A stretch of 64,000 nt of DNA, from assembly GCA_963728495.1 (NCBI GenBank), contig CAVSKI010000007.1:62001-126000 (forward strand), in the 5' to 3' direction. Both the position numbers and the translations under genes were made by a program. Positions 21,600 through 29,416 of this stretch are shown here, in pieces; the stretch's first letter is position 1; the number at the start of each line of letters is the position of its first letter. This DNA is from JACVRW01 sp963728495 (lineage in GTDB: Bacteria > Actinomycetota > Thermoleophilia > Solirubrobacterales > Thermoleophilaceae). The notes under the pieces were generated by a model, which was not told the origin of the DNA, made no database searches, and saw nothing but the letters and a program-made list of their open reading frames with translations.

Positions 21600-22960
21600 G
21601 AACGCTCCAGCAGAGCCACGCACTCGATGTGCGGGGTCTGCGGGAACATGTCCACCGGGCGGACCGTCTTCAGCTCGTAGCCGGCGTCGACCATCTGACG
21701 CGCGTTGGGGGCCAGCGTGGTCGGGTTGCACGACACGTACACGATGCGCCTCGCCTCGGCCTCGAGCACCCGGCGCACGATCTTCTGCGACAGGCCGGCA
21801 CGCGGGGGGTCCACCACCACCACGTCCGGCTTTCCTGACTGCTCGAGCAGAGGTCGCATGGCCAGCCGAACGTCGCCGGCGAAGAACCTGGCGTTGTCCA
21901 CGCCGTTGAGGCGGGCGTTCTCGATTGCGTCGGCCACCGCCTCCTCCACGATCTCGACCCCCCAGACCTCGCCCGCATCGAGCGCCAGCACGAGCGCGAT
22001 GGTGCCGATCCCGCAGAACAGGTCGAGTACCCGCTCGCGCCCGGTCAGGCCGGCCAGCTCGGCCGCCGCGCCGTACAGGCGCTCGGCCATCTCGGTGTTC
22101 GTCTGAAAGAACGCGTCGGGGGAGATGCGCAGGCGCAGGCCCGACAGCTCCTCCTCGAGATAGGCGCTGCCCTTGACGATCTCGTTGTCGCCCCCGCGCG
22201 TGGTTTCGCCCACGCCGGCCGCCCGGGTCCACAGGAAGCTGTCGGCGGGCGTCGCGCCCGCCAGCCCGTCGACCGCGAACGTCGCGCCCGGGCTCGTGAC
22301 AACGCGGGCCTGCAGCTGGCCCGTGCGCCGTCCCTCCCGCACCACCAGGTTGCGCAGCAGCCCGAGCTGGCCGCGCCGGTCCCAGGCATCGAGTCCCTCC
22401 TCTCGACACCACGCCCTGACCGCGGTGCGCAGCTCGTCCACGCGCTCGGAGGCCAGAATGTCGAATGGGACGTCGTCGATCAGATCGAAGCGCCCCGGCC
22501 GGTGGAAGCCGAGTACGAGCTCGCCGGTCTCGTTCGTGCCGAATGAGTACTCGAGCTTGTTGCGGTAGTGCAGCGGCTCGACCGCCGGGACGATGGTTTC
22601 AACGGGGGGATCGTCGAAGCCCCCGAGCCGGGCCAGGGCGTCGCGTACCTGCTCCTCCTTCTCGCTCAGCTGCCGCTCGTAGGGGAGCACCTGCCAGGGC
22701 GCGCCGGGGTGGGGCGCGAGTGGCTCTACCCGCTCTGGACTGGGATCGAGCAGCTCGACCACATCGGCCTCCCCGAACGATCGCTTCGACTTCGTGATCC
22801 GCGCCCGCACCCGGTCGCCGGGCACGGCGCCGCGCACGAACACCACGTAGCCCTCGGCCCGGGCCACGCCGGCGCCTCCGTGGGCGAGCCGGTCGATCGT
22901 GAGCTCGAGCTCGTCGCCGGAGCGCGGGCGCGTCTGCTTGGGTGCCTCGGTTCCGGTCAT
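21596..22960 (-). CDS. RNA (uracil-C5)-methyltransferase of the TrmA/RlmCD family
   Basis: SAM-dependent m5U methyltransferase of rRNA or tRNA, 454 residues. It has an N-terminal TRAM domain (about 14-70), the central domain, SPDAFFQTN, the SAM site DLFCGIGTIAL, DPPRAGL, the catalytic-Cys motif YVSCNPTTLA and C-terminal HIECVALLER. The four Cys that bind [4Fe-4S] in RlmD are missing: the corresponding segment reads LAPHPGAPWQVLPYERQL. ATG 22960 (MTGTEAPK) was chosen; upstream open frame is antisense to the next gene. The start overlaps the EEP-fold gene stop by 4 bases. Confidence 0.88.
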   Translation of the reverse strand: MTGTEAPKQTRPRSGDELELTIDRLAHGGAGVARAEGYVVFVRGAVPGDRVRARITKSKRSFGEADVVELLDPSPERVEPLAPHPGAPWQVLPYERQLSEKEEQVRDALARLGGFDDPPVETIVPAVEPLHYRNKLEYSFGTNETGELVLGFHRPGRFDLIDDVPFDILASERVDELRTAVRAWCREEGLDAWDRRGQLGLLRNLVVREGRRTGQLQARVVTSPGATFAVDGLAGATPADSFLWTRAAGVGETTRGGDNEIVKGSAYLEEELSGLRLRISPDAFFQTNTEMAERLYGAAAELAGLTGRERVLDLFCGIGTIALVLALDAGEVWGVEIVEEAVADAIENARLNGVDNARFFAGDVRLAMRPLLEQSGKPDVVVVDPPRAGLSQKIVRRVLEAEARRIVYVSCNPTTLAPNARQMVDAGYELKTVRPVDMFPQTPHIECVALLERS

Positions 22961-23790
22961 GGGCCAACCGAGGCTAGCGTTGCCACCACGGGCGCATGGT
23001 CGGAGAGCCGGACGCGGAGGCCGCCGGGTTCGCGCAGCTCTCGCCGCTCCGGCGGCAGGCGCCGCGGGGGGTCGACCACGTGGAGGCCCCGCACGAGCAC
23101 GTGATCGATGGCGTCGGGAGCGGTCGGCTCGTCCAGGCCCAGGCGCTCGCGGAGAATCTCGAAGGGCGCCGGGGTGCGCTTGGGGCGGATGTTGAGGTCG
23201 CCTCCGAACACCAGCGGGTCGCCGCCCGACCACTCGAGCGCCGCCTTCGCCGCCCGCACCACCTCGACGCTCGCCCGCTCGGGCAGCCCGGCCGAGGCGT
23301 GGAGGTTGGCAACGCACACTCGCAATCCGTCCGCGAGGGAGATGCGCGCCCAATGCATGCGCCGCTGCTCGGGGCGCCAGGCGAGCGTGAGCCGGCGATG
23401 CTCGATGATCGCCCCCGGGGCCCGCACGAGAATCTGGTTCGAGCCGCCGTCGCTCGAGGCGATCAGGTCGGGGTTGAGATCGGCCAGCCGCCGCTGCACC
23501 GGCGGACACAGGTTGCGCGAGGTCAGCACGCGCAGGCCGCTCGACCGGGTGCGGCGGCCGAGCTCCGCGAACCAGCGCGGCGGCGCCTCCTGAAGCAACG
23601 CGATATCCCACTCGAAGCCGTCCAGCACGCGGCTGAACTCCTCGAGCAGGGAACGGTTGACCTGCGCGTGCGTGGCGTTTCGCTCGGTGATCCCCAACAA
23701 CCGCGAACGCCAGGTCCGGAGGGCCGGGTCGGGCGGGAAGTCCCGCCCGTGGTAGAGGTTCCAGCTGAGGACTCTGATTTGACCCGACAT
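22957..23790 (-). CDS. endonuclease/exonuclease/phosphatase-family protein
   Basis: A 277-residue metal-dependent phosphodiesterase/nuclease fold. All EEP motifs are visible: SWNLYHG (Asn metal ligand), LLQEAPP (Glu), NLHAS, FGGDLNIRP (Asp/Asn), IDHVLVRG and the closing LSDHAPVVATL with catalytic His. There is no signal peptide, so it acts in the cytoplasm. Substrate could be DNA, RNA or an inositol phosphate. ATG 23790 lies inside the 5' end of argF on the other strand. Confidence 0.85.
   Translation of the reverse strand: MSGQIRVLSWNLYHGRDFPPDPALRTWRSRLLGITERNATHAQVNRSLLEEFSRVLDGFEWDIALLQEAPPRWFAELGRRTRSSGLRVLTSRNLCPPVQRRLADLNPDLIASSDGGSNQILVRAPGAIIEHRRLTLAWRPEQRRMHWARISLADGLRVCVANLHASAGLPERASVEVVRAAKAALEWSGGDPLVFGGDLNIRPKRTPAPFEILRERLGLDEPTAPDAIDHVLVRGLHVVDPPRRLPPERRELREPGGLRVRLSDHAPVVATLASVGP
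22971..22976 (-). promoter_or_regulatory. putative -10 box TAGCCT of the RNA methyltransferase gene
   Basis: TAGCCT on the minus strand ends 10 nt before ATG 22960, inside the 3' end of the EEP gene, and could give a separate leaderless transcript. Confidence 0.35.
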
Positions 23791-24639
23791 TTCCTAACCG
23801 GCGCGGAGCTTAGGCCGGACGAGCTCGAGAGGGTCGTCGACCGCGCGATCGAGCTCAAGGCCGATCGGCTCGCCTCGCGCGCACTCGCGGGCAAGAGCGT
23901 CGCGCTCCTGTTCGACCTGCCCTCCACACGCACGCGGGTCTCGTTCGAGACCGGGGTCCACGAGCTGGGCGGCCACGCGCTGGTGCTGCGCGAGGGTGAG
24001 CTGCAGCTCTCGCGAGGCGAGTCGCCACGTGACACCGCGCTGGTGCTCTCGCGCATGGTCCACGCGATCGCCGTCCGCACCACCTACCAGGAAACGGTCG
24101 ACGCGCTGGCGCAGTATGCGTCGGTCCCGGTCATCAACATGCTCACGCGCGAGCACCACCCCTGCCAGGCGCTCGCCGACCTGGTCACGCTGCGCGAGCG
24201 CTTCGGGCGACTCGAGGGCCTGAGGCTCGCCTACGTCGGGGACGGCAACAACATGGCCCGCTCGCTGCTGCGCCTCGGCGGAATCGCCGGGGTGGAGGTG
24301 GTTGTTTCCTCTCCGCCGCAGTTCGCTCTGGCCGACGTGGAGTCCTTGCCGCTGGAAACAGCCGTGCGTGGGGCTCATGCGCTCTACACCGACGTTTGGG
24401 TGAGCCTGACCGACACAGGAGATGATGAGGAGAAGCTCGAGCTGCTCGCGCCCTATCAGCTCGACGAATCCCTGCTCGCCAAGGCCGGCGACGAGGCGAT
24501 CGTCATGCACTGCCTTCCCGCACACCCGGGCCAGGAGATCTCCGAGGGTTTGCTCTACGGCGAGCGCTCGGCGGTCTGGGACCAGGCGGAGAATCGACTG
24601 CACGCGCAGAAGGCACTGCTCGAGCTCTTAATGGAATGA
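23779..24639 (+). CDS. argF: ornithine carbamoyltransferase
   Basis: Makes citrulline from ornithine and carbamoyl phosphate in arginine synthesis. The carbamoyl-phosphate loop is FDLPSTRTRVSFE, with HHPCQALADL, GDGNNMARSLL and HCLPAHPG (the Cys ligand region for ornithine; Pro replaces the usual Arg after HCLPAH). It has 286 residues, slightly short for the family. The TTG start at 23779 fits the family opening TRHFL and has GAGG at 23767-23770. The 5' ends of argF and the divergent EEP gene overlap by 12 bp. No other arg genes are nearby. Confidence 0.9.
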   Translation: MTRHFLTGAELRPDELERVVDRAIELKADRLASRALAGKSVALLFDLPSTRTRVSFETGVHELGGHALVLREGELQLSRGESPRDTALVLSRMVHAIAVRTTYQETVDALAQYASVPVINMLTREHHPCQALADLVTLRERFGRLEGLRLAYVGDGNNMARSLLRLGGIAGVEVVVSSPPQFALADVESLPLETAVRGAHALYTDVWVSLTDTGDDEEKLELLAPYQLDESLLAKAGDEAIVMHCLPAHPGQEISEGLLYGERSAVWDQAENRLHAQKALLELLME

Positions 24640-24724
24640 ACCTTGCTGCCAAGAAAGCGAACCAATAGGCATCCTGTTGCGTAGGGACAATCATCAGCAG
24701 GCAACTTCCCGAGGTGGTTCAGCA

Positions 24725-25141
24725 ATGAATAGATGGCTCGCACTCCTGCTCGCATGCGTGGCGCTGAGCCTCGTGGTGGCCGGCTGTGGAGGCGACGACG
24801 AGGAGAGCGGCGACGATGCTCAGAACACCGAGCAGCCCGCCGAGGACAGCGGCGGCGCCGAGAAGGAGGAGGAGAAGGCGAAGGCCGACGGGGGCGCCGA
24901 GGTGTCGATGAAGGACATCAAGTTCGTCCCGAACAGCGTTTCCGTTTCGGTGGGCGACGCCGTGACCTGGACCAACGACGACACCGTCGGACACGATGTG
25001 ACCGGCGACAACTTCAAGTCGGGCGACGCCGGGGCCATGCAGAACGGCGACACCTTCGTGCAGACCTTCGACAAGGCCGGCACGTTTGACTACGTGTGCA
25101 CCGTGCACCCCGGCATGGAGGGCTCGGTAACCGTCAAGTAG
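24725..25141 (+). CDS. cupredoxin-domain lipoprotein
   Basis: A 138-residue exported copper protein. The lipobox VVAGC places the lipidated Cys near residue 21, an acidic linker runs to about 65, and the plastocyanin/azurin-like domain completes it. The type-1 copper ligands are visible as His in GHDVTGD, then Cys, His and Met in YVCTVHPGMEG. It likely carries electrons at the outer face of the membrane. ATG 24725 has GAGGTGG about 8 nt upstream. It overlaps the convergent SnoaL-like gene by 8 bases. Confidence 0.9.
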   Translation: MNRWLALLLACVALSLVVAGCGGDDEESGDDAQNTEQPAEDSGGAEKEEEKAKADGGAEVSMKDIKFVPNSVSVSVGDAVTWTNDDTVGHDVTGDNFKSGDAGAMQNGDTFVQTFDKAGTFDYVCTVHPGMEGSVTVK

Positions 25142-25625
25142 GGCGACGGCGCAGGCCGAAGCCGCGCAGCATGAGCAGCGCGGCTTCGCCCGCCCCGCCC
25201 CGCGCCGGCAGCAACCCGAGCTGCGTGGCCGCGTCGTAGAGGTCGAAGAAGCCGCGCGCCCGGCGCACGGCCCCGTCGGACAGCTCGAGGTAGTGCAGCC
25301 CGTGTAGGGCAACGAAGCGATCGCTCGCCGGCAAGGCCGTCCCGATGTCCCCGCGGTGGGTACCTGTCGCCCGCCAGGGGACGCACGCATGCTCGCCGCG
25401 TACCAGCGGTGGGGCGGTGGCCTCCACGAGAAGGTCGGGAAACGCCGCCCGCAGCGTGGCGGCGTGACGGTCGAGCGCGTCGACACCGCGCATCGGCTCG
25501 AACGCCACCGGATCCTCGTAGGACACGTCGGGGGTGCAGCACGATTCGAAGCCCTTGCCCTGCCAGCCGCGGCGCCATTGGTCGGCCAGCCCGTCGAGCG
25601 CGCCGCGCTCGAGCTCGGTGCTCAC
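25134..25625 (-). CDS. SnoaL/NTF2-like protein
   Basis: A 163-residue cone-fold protein. RGWQGKGFESCCTPDVSYEDP, GVDALDRHAATLRAAFPDL and HGLHYLELSDGAVRRARGFFD are typical of the SnoaL-like polyketide-cyclase/ester-cyclase group. Catalytic role is unknown. GTG 25625 overlaps the stop of thiSG (GTGA), so it is co-translated with the thiamine genes and lies under the same TPP riboswitch. That placement suggests a link to thiazole synthesis or salvage, which is inference. Confidence 0.75.
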   Translation of the reverse strand: MSTELERGALDGLADQWRRGWQGKGFESCCTPDVSYEDPVAFEPMRGVDALDRHAATLRAAFPDLLVEATAPPLVRGEHACVPWRATGTHRGDIGTALPASDRFVALHGLHYLELSDGAVRRARGFFDLYDAATQLGLLPARGGAGEAALLMLRGFGLRRRPT

Positions 25626-26599
25626 CGGCGGCCCACCAGTCCCTCCTGGGGAGAGGACGCCCGGGCGTAGTTGCGCCGCGGAATCCGGCCGGCCTGCCGG
25701 GCCTCGTAGCCCGCCTCCACCGCCTTGCGCATGGCGCCGGCCATGGCCACCGGGTCCGCGGCGCGCGTGATCGCGCTGGCCAGAAGCACCGCGTCGCAGC
25801 CGGCCTCGAGCGCCAGCACGGCGTCGCTGGCCGTGCCCACCCCGGCGTCCAGGATCACGGGGACGCTCGCGGCCTCCACGATCAATCGCAGGTTGTAGGG
25901 GTTGTTGATGCCCATGCCGCTTCCGATGGGCGAGCCGAGCGGCATCACCGCGGCGCAGCCCGCGTCCTCGAGGCGGCGGGCAAGGATCGGGTCGTCGTTG
26001 GTGTAGGGCAGCACCACGAATCCGTCGGCCACCAGCGTCTCGGCCGCGTCCAGCAGCTCGGCCGGGTCGGGCAGCAGCGTCCGGTCGTCGCCGATCACCT
26101 CGAGCTTGACCCAGTCGGTCTCGAGCGCCTCGCGCGCCAGCCGCGCCGTGGTCACCGCCTCGCGCGCCGTGAAGCAGCCCGCGGTGTTGGGCAGCACCTC
26201 GAGGCCCGCTTCCTCGAGCACGTCGAGCAGGGAACCGCGCGCCCGCGGATCGACACGGCGCATGGCCACGGTGGCCAGCTCGGCGCCCGACGCGCGTGCC
26301 GCCTCCGCCATCGTCTCGAGATTGCGAAACCCACCGGTGCCGAGGATCAGCCGCGAATGCAGCACGCGGCCCGCTATCTCCCAGGCCTCCGGGGACCCGC
26401 CCTGCACCGCATGCAGCACCTCGAGCTCCTGGCCGTCGCGCAGCTCTGTATCCGCCCACTCGCCGCGCGGGACCACCTGGCCGTCGAGAGCCACGGCCGT
26501 CCCCCGGCCCGACACTCCCAGCCCCTCCACCACCGACTGCACGCTCGACCCATCCGGCAGCTCGCGGTACTCGCCGTTCACGAACACCTTCTTCATCAC
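25622..26599 (-). CDS. thiG: ThiS-ThiG fusion: sulfur carrier plus thiazole synthase
   Basis: Bifunctional thiamine protein of 325 residues. Residues 1-68 are a ThiS ubiquitin-like carrier (KKVFVNGEYRELPDGSSV ... LEVLHAVQGG). The ThiG TIM barrel follows directly, with the Schiff-base Lys in DWVKLEVIGDD and phosphate-binding GVGTASDAV and LLASAITRA. The Gly-Gly that must be thiocarboxylated is internal here, followed by SPEAWE, so cleavage or a different sulfur route is needed. It overlaps thiO by 4 bases and is followed by the coupled SnoaL-like gene. Confidence 0.92.
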   Translation of the reverse strand: MMKKVFVNGEYRELPDGSSVQSVVEGLGVSGRGTAVALDGQVVPRGEWADTELRDGQELEVLHAVQGGSPEAWEIAGRVLHSRLILGTGGFRNLETMAEAARASGAELATVAMRRVDPRARGSLLDVLEEAGLEVLPNTAGCFTAREAVTTARLAREALETDWVKLEVIGDDRTLLPDPAELLDAAETLVADGFVVLPYTNDDPILARRLEDAGCAAVMPLGSPIGSGMGINNPYNLRLIVEAASVPVILDAGVGTASDAVLALEAGCDAVLLASAITRAADPVAMAGAMRKAVEAGYEARQAGRIPRRNYARASSPQEGLVGRR

Positions 26600-27738
26600 T
26601 GCGCTCCCACACGTTCGAAGCGTCCCGGCGACAGCGCCGCCAGCTCATCCGCCGGTCCCACGCCCTCCGCCAAGAGCGCCGCCACCGACTCTCCGGTGAG
26701 CGGGGCCAACAGCACGCCGTTGCGCCAGTGGCCGGTGGCCCACACCAGGCCCTCGAGCCGGGGGTCTGGGCCCACCACCGCGCCGTTGTCGGGGGTGCCC
26801 GGGCGCAGGCCGGCCCGGGCGCTCACGAGCTCGAGCTCGCCCACCTCGGGCACCACCTCCCAGGCCGCCTCGAGTAGGCGAAACACGCCATCGGCGGTGA
26901 CCGTGGTGTCAAAGCCCTGCTCCTCGACCGTCGCTCCCAGGATCACGCGCCCGTCGGCGCGAGGCACCAGATAGCAGCGTGGCGTGCGCACGATGCGGTT
27001 GAGCGGAGCATCCATTCCGCCGCGCGCTCGCAGTTCCAGTATCTGCCCCTTGACCGGGCGCACCGGCGGGCCCTCGCCGCGGGGGTCAAGCGCCGGGCTC
27101 CACGCCCCGGCCGCCACCACCACGGCGGCGGATTCCACCGGGCCCTCGCTGGTCTGCGCGCCGGTTATCCGGCCGCCGGAGTGCTCGATGGCCTGCACCT
27201 CGACTCCGAGCGCGATCTCGTCCACCACGCCGGCCAGCGCGCGGACGGTGGCGCGCGGGTCGGCCTGGGAATCGTCATGGGCGTGGATTGCGCCGGTGAT
27301 CCGCGGCGACAGGCCGGGCTCGAGGGCGCGGCAACGGCTCGCGGGCAGCCATTCGACGTCGAGCCCAAGCGCGAGCTGGAACTCGTGCAGGCGCCGCAGC
27401 GCCTCGGCGTCATCCCGGTCGGCGCCGACCACCAGCGCTCCGCTCTCGCGGTAGCCCGTCGCCAGCCCGCTGCGCTCCTCCAGCTCGGCGGCGAAGGCCG
27501 GCCAGCGCTCCAGGCCGAGCATGTTCACCCGCAGGAGAGCCTCCTCGCCGAAATCGGCCTCGGTCACCGGCGCCAGCATCCCCGCCGCCACGTGCGAGGT
27601 CTCGGCTCCCGGCTCGAGTGCACGGTCGACGACGAGCACGGACAGGCCGCGCTGCTGCATGCGCCATGCGCAGGCCAGACCGATAAGGCCGGCGCCGATC
27701 ACAAGGGCGTCGTAGCGTGTGCTCCGCGGCAGGTTCAA
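26596..27738 (-). CDS. thiO: glycine oxidase ThiO
   Basis: FAD-dependent oxidation of glycine to the imine used by ThiG. The N-terminal dinucleotide motif is VIGAGLIGLACAWRM; the DAO family features include TSHVAAGMLAP, RPVKGQILELR, and the C-terminal GLRPGTPDNGAVVGP and ATGHWRNGVLLAPLTG. It has 380 residues. The start is TTG 27738 with GGAAGG at about 27743-27748, which is also the 3' end of the TPP riboswitch, so ligand binding can mask translation initiation. Confidence 0.93.
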   Translation of the reverse strand: MNLPRSTRYDALVIGAGLIGLACAWRMQQRGLSVLVVDRALEPGAETSHVAAGMLAPVTEADFGEEALLRVNMLGLERWPAFAAELEERSGLATGYRESGALVVGADRDDAEALRRLHEFQLALGLDVEWLPASRCRALEPGLSPRITGAIHAHDDSQADPRATVRALAGVVDEIALGVEVQAIEHSGGRITGAQTSEGPVESAAVVVAAGAWSPALDPRGEGPPVRPVKGQILELRARGGMDAPLNRIVRTPRCYLVPRADGRVILGATVEEQGFDTTVTADGVFRLLEAAWEVVPEVGELELVSARAGLRPGTPDNGAVVGPDPRLEGLVWATGHWRNGVLLAPLTGESVAALLAEGVGPADELAALSPGRFERVGAQ

Positions 27739-27742
27739 TCAC

Positions 27743-27829
27743 CTTCCTTCGCCGGAATTACCCGGGTCAGGTTCGACGGTCGGCGGCGCCGCAGCCGCCC
27801 TCTCAGCCCGGTCCACCCGAGCTCCCGTT
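27743..27829 (-). promoter_or_regulatory. TPP riboswitch (THI element)
   Basis: On the minus strand the conserved CTGAGA core (plus-strand TCTCAG at 27801-27806) is preceded by GGGTGGACCGGG. It is followed by a GC-rich P3 stem of GGGCGGC and GCCGCC. The second core, GAACCTGACCCGGGTAA, then CCGGCGAAGGAAGG completes the aptamer. The final AAGGAAGG doubles as the ribosome-binding site of thiO, and no separate terminator is visible, so regulation is probably translational. Confidence 0.93.
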
Positions 27830-27832
27830 GGA

Positions 27833-27890
27833 CACCCAATGGTATCGCCGCCAAGTCGTTTCTGGGGGCCGATCTGGTAACCATTGGGTG
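27833..27890. repeat. 11-bp perfect inverted repeat with 36-bp spacer
   Basis: CACCCAATGGT (27833-27843) and ACCATTGGGTG (27880-27890) are exact inverses. The right arm contains the small palindrome TGGTAACCA. It sits between the riboswitch and the GH39-like gene, where promoters for both directions must lie, so a two-site operator is possible. Confidence 0.6.
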
Positions 27891-27979
27891 CGGCGGCACC
27901 GCAACTCTTCGGCCGTGTGCTGTTCTGAGGAGAGGGATTTGGAGCGCGCCTGACCCGATCGCCGCTCCCTTGTTGCGCC

Positions 27980-29348
27980 ATGAAACGACTGACGATCACA
28001 ATCGCCATGCTCGTCGCTGCGGCCTGCGCCGCACCCGCTGCCGACGCCTCGAGCCGCCAGCTGCTGATCATGCAGGACGACTCTCAGCTCCGCAGTGCGC
28101 CAACCGCGACCCTCGACGAGTTCGACTCCCTCGGAGCCGACGTGGTGAAGGTCAACCTCTACTGGGACGGCGTCGCGCCGGGCGGGCGCAGGAAGCCGGC
28201 CGGCTTCGACGGCTCCAATCCCAGCGGCTACACGTGGGACTTCTACGTGGCCATCGACCAGGCGATCCGCAACCGCGGCATGCGGCCGTACTTCAGCCTT
28301 GGCGGAAGAGCGCCGGACTGGGCGACCAAGCGACGCGGCCGACGCGGCACCTATCGCCCCAGCGCCAAGGAGTTTCGGCTCTTCGCCCAGGCGGCGGGCA
28401 GCCAGTTCCCCAGCGTGGACATCTGGTCGATCTGGAACGAGGCCAACCTCAACTCCTGGCTCAGTCCCCAACGCGTCAGGCGCGTGCCCGTGTCGCCGGG
28501 GATCTATCGCGGCCTCTATCTCGCGGGCCATCGCGGCCTCGAAGGCCGGCGGCCACGGCGACGACACCATCCTCTTCGGAGAGCTGATGCCCCGCGGCGG
28601 GACCGACTCTCGCAAGGTGCGCCCGCTCGAGTTCCTGCGCGAGATGATGTGCCTGGACCGCAACTACCGCCAGTACCGCGGCAGCGCGGCGCGCAAGCGT
28701 GGTTGCCGCCGGGTCGGCCGCATTCCCACCTCCGGTCTTGCCTACCACCCATACACACTGGCCAACGGGCCCGACGTGAACGAGGGCGCCGACGAAGCCG
28801 CCATTGGCCAGCTTTCGCGCGTGCGGCGCACCCTCGACGCGCTGGCGCGCCGCGGCAAGCTGCCCCGGCGTCTCCCGATCTGGATTACCGAGTTCGGCTA
28901 TCAGACCCGCCCACCCGACCGCAACGCCACGCGGTTGAGGCGCGCGCCTGCGCTCATGGACCTCAGCGAGTGGATCGCGTTCCGCGACCGGCGCGTGGCC
29001 AGCTACTCGCAATACCAGCTGCGCGACGACGACTTCTGGCAGTCCGGGCTGCGCTTTGCCGACGGAGACGCCAAGCCCGGGGTGTACGCGGCGTTCAGCC
29101 TCCCTGTGTTCGTTCGCTCGCTGGGCGGCAACGCCGTCGAAGTGTTCGGCGGTGGCCGCGGAGCGTCGGGCGCTGCCGCCCAGGTTGAGTCCAAGCCGCC
29201 CGGCGGTAGCTACCGTTCACTCGGCTCGGCAGCAGTCAACTCGTCCGGGTACTTCCGGCAGGTATTCCGCATCAGCGGGGCGTCGCGGCGCAAGTTCCGC
29301 GTAACGCTCGGCGCTCAACAGCGCGTCAAGAAGCCGGTAGCCCGCTAG
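27980..29348 (+). CDS. secreted GH39-like glycoside hydrolase (one frameshift)
   Basis: Exported TIM-barrel protein of about 455 residues after correction. Residues 1-24 form a signal peptide ending near ADA. The barrel carries the acid/base motif SIWNEANLNSW and the nucleophile motif IWITEFGYQT, as in clan GH-A family 39-like proteins. A beta-sandwich tail of about 100 residues follows. The frame breaks near 28519 after GIYRGLY; dropping one base gives SRAIAASKAGGHGDD, matching the next gene's IYRSMYSRAYKAIKAADS. Substrate unknown. It is one of three related genes nearby. Confidence 0.8.
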
Positions 29349-29416
29349 CAGTTCGACAGCTCAATTTCGTGATCAATCACCCAGACCGCCTACCCGCACC
29401 AAGGAGACTTCCCCCC

